Part shown: positions 1 to 5,928 of the stretch, one piece after another
How positions within the stretch are numbered: position 1 is the stretch's first letter
How the letters are laid out: the number at the start of each line of letters is the position of its first letter
Assembly: GCA_938005345.1 (NCBI GenBank)
Contig: CALLNG010000490.1
Location: 1 to 7,832, forward strand
Origin: an uncultured Clostridia bacterium
GTDB lineage: Bacteria; Bacillota; Clostridia; RUG12999
DNA: 7,832 nucleotides
Direction of reading: 5' to 3'
Position numbers and translations under genes: made by a program
The notes under the pieces: generated by a model
Told to the model about the DNA's origin: nothing
Seen by the model: the letters and a program-made list of their open reading frames with translations, nothing else
Database searches by the model: none

Positions 1-348
1 TACCAGCTGTTTTTCTGAGGCCAATTGGATATACGGTGCTGCCCAATGGTCATATGGAACATCATAAAATGGAGAAATCCGCAGGTTTGTCGCCACAGAA
101 TTCCGATAGGAAGAAGCCTTAACCGCGATTTTGGTAAATTCAGCGCGGCTCACGTAATTGTCCAGGCCGATAATCGTGAAGTCGAACCAGTGGTAGACGT
201 TCATGTTGCCGTCCGGATAGCCTGTCATAATATCTAGCTGGCTAACGAATTGAACTACGCCATCTTCCGCTGGTGTTGCTAATGTAAATGAAATCGTCCC
301 TAAAAGCAACATAGCTGCCATAATAGATGCCAAAAATTTTTTTCCCAT
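1..348 (-). CDS. SLH-domain exported protein, N-terminal part (cut by left edge)
   Basis: This is the first 116 codons of an exported protein that continues beyond base 1. It begins with a signal peptide (MGKK, then a hydrophobic run to about residue 24, likely cleaved near TLA/TPA). An S-layer homology repeat follows: LDIMTGYPDG at about 38-47, a longer than usual spacer, then SRAEFTKIAV at about 67-76. A second repeat opens with FYDVPYDHWAAPYI at about 94-107. SLH domains usually hold proteins to secondary wall polymers of the cell wall. The ATG at 348 is preceded by a strong AGGAGG about 8 nt upstream. The gene starts 22 nt after the ABC permease stop with no terminator or promoter between them, so it is probably the fourth gene of the efflux operon. 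Its C-terminal function cannot be seen. The SLH call is confident; the link to efflux is inferred from position. Confidence 0.85.
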   Translation of the reverse strand, partial: MGKKFLASIMAAMLLLGTISFTLATPAEDGVVQFVSQLDIMTGYPDGNMNVYHWFDFTIIGLDNYVSRAEFTKIAVKASSYRNSVATNLRISPFYDVPYDHWAAPYIQLASEKQLV

Positions 349-370
349 GCTTATTTCCTCCTATACTATC

Positions 371-1543
371 TCAATCATAGCGCAATGCTTCAATCGGACT
401 CAGTTTTGACGCTTTTTTTGCCGGAAAATAACCAAATGCAACACCAATTACTACCGAAACGGAAAATGCAATGACAACCGCCGGCAAAGAAATAGAAATT
501 GTCATATCCAGTAGTGTCGTTGTCCATGCGGCCCCAATACCAAACAAGATTCCAATAATACCGCCAATTCCACTGGTTGTAATGGCTTCCACTACAAATT
601 GACTCTTAATATCCCAAGGCGTCGCACCAAGGGATTTGCGAATACCAATTTCCCGTGTCCGTTCCGTGACAGATACCAACATAATATTCATAATACCAAT
701 TCCACCAACCAATAAAGAAATTCCTGCCACACCAACCAACACCATCGTCATGGTTCCAGTTAATTCATTTACTTGCTCCAATGCGTCTGCCTGATTATAT
801 ACGCTATAGGCATTGGAATCAGAATACACACGGAGCAAATAGTTTTCAATAACCTGCATAGCCTGTTCTACTGTATCCTTGTTTTTTGCGCTAAAATTAT
901 AGCTGGTGATGTTAAAATCGCCCGCCATTTTTTGCGCAACTGTATAGGGAATCAAAACTGTATCATCAGAGCCGCCTTCCTCCCCATTTTGCTTTTCCTC
1001 CAGTACGCCGACAACCTGAAAACTGTATCCGTTAATTTTAATTGTTTCTCCAAGCGGATCCTGTCCATCAAATAGTTCATTGACCAAGTACGTACCAATG
1101 ACACAGTTACGCTGCCGGGTCTCCACGTCCATATAAGCAATGAATCTCCCCACTTGTACATCAGAATTATTAATATCTTTATAATATTCGCTCACACCTA
1201 CACAGTTTGTTGAAACATTTTCTCCTTCATATTTCACCGTTCCGCTTACCGTGACACTTGGTGATACGCCGCCGATACATTCCGGATTGTCCTCCGCAAG
1301 CTGTTGCATATCATCCGCTGAAACAGTTCTATTTCCTCCGCGACCACGAATGGAAACACTAATTAAATTAGTACCCATACTCTCAAAGGTGGAAACCATA
1401 TCCTGGCTCATTCCATTGACCAAACTAACCAGTACGATGACCGACGCCACCCCAATGATGATCCCCAGCATGGTCAAAAAGGAACGCATCTTGCTAGTAG
1501 ACAGGCTTTTAAGTGCCAATACAAATGCCTGCAAAATTTTCAT
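371..1543 (-). CDS. MacB/YknZ-type ABC transporter permease (FtsX family)
   Basis: This is the membrane subunit of a type VII (MacB-like) ABC exporter, 390 aa and complete. One transmembrane helix lies near the N-terminus (about 22-43, after SKMRSFLTMLGI). A large extracytoplasmic MacB periplasmic-core-type domain follows (about 45-260), then three helices (about 265-290, 317-342 and 353-374). The hallmark TREIGIRKSLGA motif sits after helix 2 at about 297-307, and the typical family ending ASKLSPIEALRYD is present. The ATG overlaps the ATPase stop codon in an ATGA junction, with AAGGAGG 7 nt upstream, so the two are translationally coupled. The extracytoplasmic domain holds three cysteines (about 89, 114, 147). 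Such permeases do not pump through a channel; they drive an adaptor by mechanotransmission to move substrates already outside the membrane. Known substrates of relatives include peptides and toxins. The substrate here is unknown. Confidence 0.93.
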   Translation of the reverse strand: MKILQAFVLALKSLSTSKMRSFLTMLGIIIGVASVIVLVSLVNGMSQDMVSTFESMGTNLISVSIRGRGGNRTVSADDMQQLAEDNPECIGGVSPSVTVSGTVKYEGENVSTNCVGVSEYYKDINNSDVQVGRFIAYMDVETRQRNCVIGTYLVNELFDGQDPLGETIKINGYSFQVVGVLEEKQNGEEGGSDDTVLIPYTVAQKMAGDFNITSYNFSAKNKDTVEQAMQVIENYLLRVYSDSNAYSVYNQADALEQVNELTGTMTMVLVGVAGISLLVGGIGIMNIMLVSVTERTREIGIRKSLGATPWDIKSQFVVEAITTSGIGGIIGILFGIGAAWTTTLLDMTISISLPAVVIAFSVSVVIGVAFGYFPAKKASKLSPIEALRYD

Positions 1544-2265
1544 ACCGCTTCCTCCTTCACCACATCTGATAAAATTCTCCCGTCTTGAATCCGTACTACT
1601 CTCGGTATTTGTGCTGCTATGGAGTTATCATGCGTGATCAAAACAATCGTGGTTCCATCTTGATGCAGATTTTTCAGGAATTCCAGCACGTCCGTTCCTG
1701 TTTTGGAATCTAAGGCGCCTGTCGGCTCATCTGCTAGAATCACAGGCGGTGTCCCAGCCAGCGCACGTGCAATAGAGACACGTTGCTGCTGCCCGCCGGA
1801 CAACTGGGCCGGATATTTTTTATACCGGTTTGCCAATCCCACCCGTTCCAATGATTCAAGCGCGCGCTTTTTCCTCTCATCCGGTTTCATTCCGCGGTAT
1901 ACTAAAGGAAGTTCTACATTTTCGAGCAGATTGAGCTTTGGGATTAAATTGTATTGTTGAAATACAAATCCCAGTTCCTTATTGCGTATTCGGGCCAATT
2001 CATAATCATCCATGGTGCTCACATCCGTGCCATGCAGGCAATAGGTTCCTTTGGTTGGAATATCTAAACAGCCAATTATGTTCATACACGTTGACTTTCC
2101 GGATCCTGAGGCCCCTACAATTGCCACAAATTCCCCGCGGTCTACAGTCAAAGAAATCCCATCTAATGCATGGATTTCACTGTCACCGTCAGAATAAATT
2201 TTATAGATATCAGTTAATTCAATCATATGGGCGCTTTCGGGGGTAACTATCTGTTTTTTAGCCAT
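1540..2265 (-). CDS. ABC transporter ATP-binding protein, MacB/LolD type
   Basis: This is the cytoplasmic ATPase of the exporter, 241 aa. It carries Walker A GASGSGKST at 51-59, a Q-loop in VFQQYNLIP near 103, the LSGGQQQR signature at 155-162, Walker B VILADEP at 175-181 with catalytic Glu, a D-loop GALD, and the switch histidine in ITHD at 212. All catalytic elements are intact. The start at 2265 overlaps the adaptor stop codon as TAATG and has a very strong GGAGGAGGGGG upstream. An internal ATG at 2226 (MIELTDIY) matches the usual family N-terminus but has no ribosome binding site, so a 13-residue N-terminal extension is accepted. It ends in a 4-nt overlap with the permease. It hydrolyses ATP to power the permease encoded next. 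Confidence 0.95.
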   Translation of the reverse strand: MAKKQIVTPESAHMIELTDIYKIYSDGDSEIHALDGISLTVDRGEFVAIVGASGSGKSTCMNIIGCLDIPTKGTYCLHGTDVSTMDDYELARIRNKELGFVFQQYNLIPKLNLLENVELPLVYRGMKPDERKKRALESLERVGLANRYKKYPAQLSGGQQQRVSIARALAGTPPVILADEPTGALDSKTGTDVLEFLKNLHQDGTTIVLITHDNSIAAQIPRVVRIQDGRILSDVVKEEAV

Positions 2266-4169
2266 TATCTGCCCCCTCCTCCGGGCATTCCGCCGCCTCC
2301 AGGCATTCCGCCACCGCTCGGCATACCGCCTCCAGGTATTCCACCGCCGCCCATCATGCCGCCCATGGCGCCTGCTTCACCCATACCTTGATTGGTGGTA
2401 ATAGTCCCCGTTTTATTTTGAATTAAAACAGTGTCCCCTTCCTGAAGCCCGCTGATAATCTCCACAAAATCATCACTACTTAGTCCGACTTCAACCGTTA
2501 CCTCATGAAATCCATCCGGTATATCATTGTTTTCCTCACCATTCGATTGCTGTTTGTTATCTGGTATTTCCAATTCTGCGTTATTCCCGTCTGCTGCTCC
2601 CTCCATACCATTTACTGCTCCTACTGCCGGCACTTCCATTCCGCTGTCCGGTTCGCCAGGTGCTTTCCCTTGCGGCCCTGCACTGCCGACAGTATCTTCT
2701 TCTGCTTTCTGTGTCTGTTGCTCATTTCCTGTATCTTTTACATAAACTTTGTTTCCACGCTGCACTGCAGAAAGAGGAACCCGTAATACATTTTCTCTGG
2801 ACTCCACCACAATTTGTGCAGATACATTCATTCCTGGAATAAGGCCGCTGTTTTCACCATCATTTACTACTACTTTTACGGGATAGGACGTGACGCCATT
2901 ACTGGAGGTCCCAACAATACTAATATTTTCCACATATCCAGTAAACGTTTTATCCTCAATAGCATCTGCTGTAATCTGGACCGTCTGTCCAACTTCAATA
3001 TTTGTAATGTCAAGTTCATCAACACTGATTTCAAACACCAATGTTGACAAGTCCGCAATGATAGCCATCACAGTGCTGCTGTTGGTATTATCTAATTTAT
3101 CTCCCGTTTTAGAGGTTTTCTGAATAATTTTCCCAGAAATAGGAGCTTTGATATTATAATCCTCTTTTTGGTCGTACAAACTCTGTAGGGAAAGTTGGGC
3201 ATCCTGAACGGACAATTCATTTTGCCGTATTGTAGTACTGAGCGTATCATCTTCCAGGCTCAAAAAATAAGCGCCGTTTTGAATATAATCCCCTTTTTCA
3301 TATTGCAATCCACTGACTTCTCCGGAGGTTTTAGCTGTTATAGAACCTTCGGCGCTATATGTAAAAGTGCCTGCTGCATTACATGCAATGTTTTCCACAA
3401 GCGCAGTAGCCCGGTCACCTTCCTGAATCCCGCCGGGATTTCCCACTTCTATTTTGACTGTCACTACCGAAACTCCTTCGCTGTTACTCATTGCTCCGGT
3501 TGAAACTGACTTCACTGTACCGCCAATCGTGGTAAAAGAACTTTCCAGGCTCACCTGCGCACTCTGTCCGGTATATAGACTGCCCGCATCTTTAGCATTA
3601 AATGGAATCTCCAGCACCATAATATCTGAGTTTACAACATCTGCTAATTTGGTCCCACTTTGTACCTCATCGCCATTTTTTACATACATTTCAGTCAGCA
3701 CTCCCGCGATATTCGAGTATACTGTTTGATTTTTAAGCGTTTCATTCGTTTGCTGACTGCTTAACTGTGCTTTTTCCACAGATGCCAGTCCTTTTTGAAT
3801 GCTGCTGTCTAGTTCGGATGAATCAATCGTATAGAGCAAATCCCCTTGTTGTACCATATCACCTTCTTCAAAGGTGCAGCTCAAAATTTCTCCCTTCACC
3901 AGCGATGTTACATTGTACTGGTCTATTGCTTCAATCGTCCCACTGCCTTCAATGACATTAGATACATCCCCACGTGTAACTCTTGCCACTTGCTCGTTTG
4001 CCGACACTTCTGTCGCAAATTTATATTGATAGATAGAAAAAGCACCTACTCCAACCGCTAAAACACAAACAAGGCAAATACTAATTTTTAAAATCTTTTT
4101 CCATTTGCGGCTTATTCCCACCTTGCGTTCTTTTCCTTCTTTTCGTCCTATGTTCCACAACCGTTTCAT
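2265..4169 (-). CDS. Duplicated membrane-fusion (HlyD/MacA/YknX-like) efflux adaptor
   Basis: This is the extracytoplasmic adaptor of the exporter, 634 aa from the ATG at 4169, much longer than MacA or YknX (about 370-380 aa). A Lys/Arg-rich cytoplasmic start leads to one membrane helix (about 27-46). Module 1 (about 61-261) has lipoyl-type halves (GEILSCTFEEGDMVQQGDLL and GVLTEMYVKNGDEVQSG) and a barrel. Module 2 (about 267-471) repeats this order: GEVSGLQYEKGDYIQNG, a helical stretch QDAQLSLQSL, GKIIQKTSKTGDKL, then a barrel ending in LIPGMNVSAQI and VLRVPLSAVQ. An acidic, Gln/Gly-rich insert (about 480-553) splits the last beta domain, which resumes as TVEVGLSSDDFVEIISGL. A Gly/Met/Pro tail ends the protein. 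Starts at 4196 (TTG) and 4190 (ATG) are possible, but AAAGGAG 10 nt before 4169 favours that one. It is followed by the ATPase in a TAATG overlap. Confidence 0.9.
   Translation of the reverse strand: MKRLWNIGRKEGKERKVGISRKWKKILKISICLVCVLAVGVGAFSIYQYKFATEVSANEQVARVTRGDVSNVIEGSGTIEAIDQYNVTSLVKGEILSCTFEEGDMVQQGDLLYTIDSSELDSSIQKGLASVEKAQLSSQQTNETLKNQTVYSNIAGVLTEMYVKNGDEVQSGTKLADVVNSDIMVLEIPFNAKDAGSLYTGQSAQVSLESSFTTIGGTVKSVSTGAMSNSEGVSVVTVKIEVGNPGGIQEGDRATALVENIACNAAGTFTYSAEGSITAKTSGEVSGLQYEKGDYIQNGAYFLSLEDDTLSTTIRQNELSVQDAQLSLQSLYDQKEDYNIKAPISGKIIQKTSKTGDKLDNTNSSTVMAIIADLSTLVFEISVDELDITNIEVGQTVQITADAIEDKTFTGYVENISIVGTSSNGVTSYPVKVVVNDGENSGLIPGMNVSAQIVVESRENVLRVPLSAVQRGNKVYVKDTGNEQQTQKAEEDTVGSAGPQGKAPGEPDSGMEVPAVGAVNGMEGAADGNNAELEIPDNKQQSNGEENNDIPDGFHEVTVEVGLSSDDFVEIISGLQEGDTVLIQNKTGTITTNQGMGEAGAMGGMMGGGGIPGGGMPSGGGMPGGGGMPGGGGR
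2272..2282 (-). promoter_or_regulatory. Ribosome binding site of the ATPase gene inside the adaptor tail
   Basis: The minus strand reads GGAGGAGGGGG, encoding the last glycines of the adaptor, with the inner GGAGG 9 nt before the ATG at 2265. It decides the ATPase start in favour of 2265 over the internal ATG at 2226, which has no such site. Confidence 0.7.
2274..2342 (-). repeat. Gly-Met-Pro hexapeptide repeat at the adaptor C-terminus
   Basis: About four tandem copies, mostly 18 nt long, encode GIPGG, GMPSGG, GMPGGG and GMPGGG, followed by Gly-Arg and the stop. The DNA of each unit resembles GGAATGCCTGGAGGCGGC, so GGAGG and ATG alternate. The last GGAGG copies serve as the ribosome binding site for the ATPase gene that begins at the overlapping stop codon. 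The repeat lies at the extracytoplasmic end of the adaptor and is preceded by a Met-rich GAMGGMMGGG stretch. Confidence 0.85.
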
Positions 4170-4179
4170 CCGACCAAAA

Positions 4180-4186
4180 CTCCTTT
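4180..4186 (-). promoter_or_regulatory. Ribosome binding site choosing the adaptor start
   Basis: The minus strand reads AAAGGAG ending 10 nt before the ATG at 4169. The upstream alternative ATG at 4190 has only a weak AAGG and the TTG at 4196 has nothing good, so this site is the reason for the start chosen. Confidence 0.5.
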
Positions 4187-4196
4187 CCATAACCAA

Positions 4197-4349
4197 TGCC
4201 TTATATAGGACATGCCAGGCTTCTTTTCTAATTTTTCAAAGTGAATCAAAGCATTCCTGGCTGCATTTAAAACTATACTTGCAGCGATTGATAGTAACAT
4301 GGTGGTTTTATGATAAGTATGTGAAATTTCGTAAACAATTTATGAACGC
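4197..4349 (-). other. Leader region of the efflux operon, no gene seen
   Basis: This 150-nt stretch lies between the hairpin that ends the upstream unit and the adaptor gene, and is AT-rich for much of its length. It holds a possible promoter near its upstream end. A weak, long-looped stem pairs GCCAGG with CCTGGC (4214-4219 with 4256-4261) and would form in the leader RNA. No open frame with a ribosome binding site and no recognisable riboswitch was found. Confidence 0.4.
4310..4338 (-). promoter_or_regulatory. Candidate sigma-A-type promoter for the efflux operon
   Basis: On the minus strand TTGTTT (4338-4333, 3 of 6 consensus bases) is followed after exactly 17 nt by TATCAT (4315-4310, 5 of 6). 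It sits just after the upstream hairpin and would give a leader of about 130 nt. The -35 match is poor. A second, similar candidate -10 (TATAGT) lies downstream with a poor -35, so this call is tentative. Confidence 0.3.
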
Positions 4350-4397
4350 AAAGAAGCTGCAGACCGTAGCAAAGTACCACAAGTCTGCAGCTTCTTT
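4350..4397 (-). terminator. Probable terminator of the tyrS-SLH unit
   Basis: A perfect 15-bp inverted repeat (arms 4350-4364 and 4383-4397, AAAGAAGCTGCAGAC and its complement) encloses an 18-nt loop. The A-run and U-run lie within the stem ends, as in many Firmicutes terminators. The U tract after the stem is short on the minus strand (CTTCTTTGCG), so termination may be partial. It falls after the small open frame and before the efflux leader. Confidence 0.65.
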
Positions 4398-4442
4398 ATA
4401 GAATTATTTAGAGAATAATACCCATTTCCATTTTATTTTTTC

Positions 4443-4544
4443 CTATATCAATAGCAGGGCTGAAACGCAAGACATCAGAACACCAAAACATAGTGCTCCC
4501 ACTAATACCCAAGATACGATCCGCTTGGTCCGCTTTTTCATCAT
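4443..4544 (-). CDS. Small single-pass membrane peptide, 33 aa (putative)
   Basis: An open frame of 33 codons starts with ATGATG, 23 nt after the stop of the SLH gene, and ends before the terminator hairpin. The peptide has a strongly basic start (MMKKRTKRIV) and then one hydrophobic stretch (about 9-33, containing WVLVGALCFGVLM and ending SALLLI), as expected for a small inner-membrane protein with its N-terminus inside. An LMSC sequence loosely resembles a lipobox but lies too close to the C-terminus to be convincing. The upstream AGAAGGG is 13 nt from the ATG, which is rather far. The layout recalls tiny Firmicutes membrane proteins such as Prli42, but no sequence identity is claimed. Its position within the transcribed unit and its non-random composition support it; expression is unproven. 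Confidence 0.5.
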   Translation of the reverse strand: MMKKRTKRIVSWVLVGALCFGVLMSCVSALLLI

Positions 4545-4567
4545 CGTTTATCCATTTCCCTTCTGAT

Positions 4568-5917
4568 TTAAGAAAAATCACCGTTTAAAATCAAAACATC
4601 TGTCACCATGTCGTCTACTTCCCGAACAAAGACATAGTTCCCTTCATCGCTTTGTGGAATATCCCCTACCGTTTTATCTGCAGAAATATCCCCCATATCA
4701 GACAGTTTTACTTCTGGCTCACGGCCCGTTACATCATACAGGTAGAAATTAGCATTTTTTCCAATGGAATAGCTGTCAGATTTTCCAGCAGTATTATTTT
4801 CTACTGTATCATCATAAACCAATTCCAATGAACTGGACTGTACTCTTCTCACTAGGCCATACCCAGTATTAAAATAGCTGTAATTTCTCTCAACTGCCAT
4901 TTCTTCATCATTATAGGGATTGATAATTTGATTGTCTTCGACTGCCGCAGCTGCTTTAAAAATAATGGCGCAATCTACAACTTCTCCTTTGATGTCTTTC
5001 ACATATGTAATAACGTCGCCAACGCGGATTTTATTACCATTTTCCGCAATTCCGGACATATCTTGTACTTCTTCTGCTTTTAGTTCTACAGAGATTTCTT
5101 CTCCATTCAAATATCCCGTTACCTTGCTCGCGCTCTCGCCATCTGCATCGGTAATAGAGGAAACACTAGTTACCACGAGAAAATCTCCCCGTGACTGCGT
5201 TGCAGGCGATGCCGTAGTAGTCGGCGTTGGTGTAGCACTAGGCGATGCTGTCGGCTCTTCACTTGCAGTAGCAGTCGGCGTAGCCGTTGCTGTCGGAGTA
5301 GGTTCTGCTGTTTCAGCGATTTGTAATGCACGGTTAACCATTACTGCAACTTCTGCGCGCGTAACATTTCTTTCTGGCCCAAAGGTTCCATCTGGATACC
5401 CATTCACAATTCCAAGTTCCACCGCAGTTTGAATAATGCCCTGTTCTTCTGTACTCAAATCTGCGATATCAGAAAATTCAACCGTTTCTTCCGTCATCTG
5501 TTGTGCCAATTCTTTTTCTTGCAATGCGCCCACCAAAACAGTTGCCACCGTCAAGCGGTCTGCCGCTTTTTCCGGTTCAAAGGTATCGCCGGTTGTACCA
5601 AACAGTTCTTTAGCTAATTCTACTGACTCATAAGACCACATATCTTTCGGCACATCAGTAAACGTTGCCTCATCCGGCACCTCTCCCGTTATCTCCAGTG
5701 CACGAACGGCCAACGCAGCCAGTTGGTCTCTTGTCACATCTGATTCCGGTTCATATGTCGTATCTGTAACACCTAAAATGATTCCTTTATCTGCCAAATT
5801 AGAAATGGCCTCCTGTGCCCATTCATATTCGCTTCCCACATCAGTAAATGACGCAGCAACCGCGGCCTGCAGCAGTAATCCTGCGCTTAAAATTCCAGCA
5901 AGTAAACGTTTTTTCAT
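4568..5917 (-). CDS. Three-SLH-domain exported protein with Thr/Pro linker
   Basis: This is a complete 449-aa wall-associated protein. A signal peptide (MKKRLLAGILSAGLLLQAAVA, cleavage near 21-22) leads directly into SLH repeat 1 (about 24-76, FTDVGSEYEWAQEAI ... VTRDQ), repeat 2 (about 86-138, FTDVPKDMWSYESVE ... DRLTV) and repeat 3 (about 148-200, AVELGIVNGYPDGTFGPE ... VTRAE). Only repeat 3 keeps the classic TRAE motif. A Thr/Pro/Ala/Ser linker (about 203-242) joins a C-terminal region of roughly 205 residues that looks beta-rich (LNGEEISVELK, VGDVITYVKDIKGEVVD). I do not recognise that region as an enzyme. SLH domains normally bind pyruvylated wall polymers, so it probably sits in the wall. 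The ribosome binding site TAGGAGG overlaps the tyrS stop and the start lies 11 nt after it, so it is co-transcribed and probably translationally coupled with tyrS. Confidence 0.92.
   Translation of the reverse strand: MKKRLLAGILSAGLLLQAAVAASFTDVGSEYEWAQEAISNLADKGIILGVTDTTYEPESDVTRDQLAALAVRALEITGEVPDEATFTDVPKDMWSYESVELAKELFGTTGDTFEPEKAADRLTVATVLVGALQEKELAQQMTEETVEFSDIADLSTEEQGIIQTAVELGIVNGYPDGTFGPERNVTRAEVAVMVNRALQIAETAEPTPTATATPTATASEEPTASPSATPTPTTTASPATQSRGDFLVVTSVSSITDADGESASKVTGYLNGEEISVELKAEEVQDMSGIAENGNKIRVGDVITYVKDIKGEVVDCAIIFKAAAAVEDNQIINPYNDEEMAVERNYSYFNTGYGLVRRVQSSSLELVYDDTVENNTAGKSDSYSIGKNANFYLYDVTGREPEVKLSDMGDISADKTVGDIPQSDEGNYVFVREVDDMVTDVLILNGDFS
5192..5311 (-). repeat. Thr/Pro/Ala low-complexity linker of the SLH protein
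   Basis: About 40 codons encode a degenerate pattern of TPTATATPTATA and TPTPTTTASPAT type between the SLH repeats and the C-terminal domain. Such linkers act as flexible wall-spanning spacers in Gram-positive surface proteins. The repetitive DNA also creates a long open but meaningless frame on the other strand. Confidence 0.8.
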
Positions 5918-5928
5918 GTTAATTCCTC

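Noticed and set aside
25..237. A 70-codon plus-strand open frame near the left edge
   Set aside because: It lies opposite the partial SLH gene, which has a signal peptide, SLH motifs and a strong ribosome binding site.
952..1161. A 69-codon minus-strand frame inside the permease gene
   Set aside because: It is another reading frame of the intact permease gene; the permease frame is continuous with all family motifs, so there is no frameshift.
4170..4196. Adaptor start at TTG 4196 or ATG 4190
   Set aside because: These have poor ribosome binding sites, whereas AAAGGAG sits 10 nt before the ATG at 4169 and the protein then begins with a normal basic stretch before the membrane helix.
4526..4556. 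A start ATGGATAAACGATGA just before the small membrane peptide
   Set aside because: It reads only four codons before a TGA stop, so it is not a usable start for the peptide.
4932..5432. A 166-codon open frame on the plus strand rich in Val, Gly and Ala
   Set aside because: It is the complement of the Thr/Pro linker and SLH coding sequence; the low-complexity composition mirrors the linker and no ribosome binding site or family match is seen.
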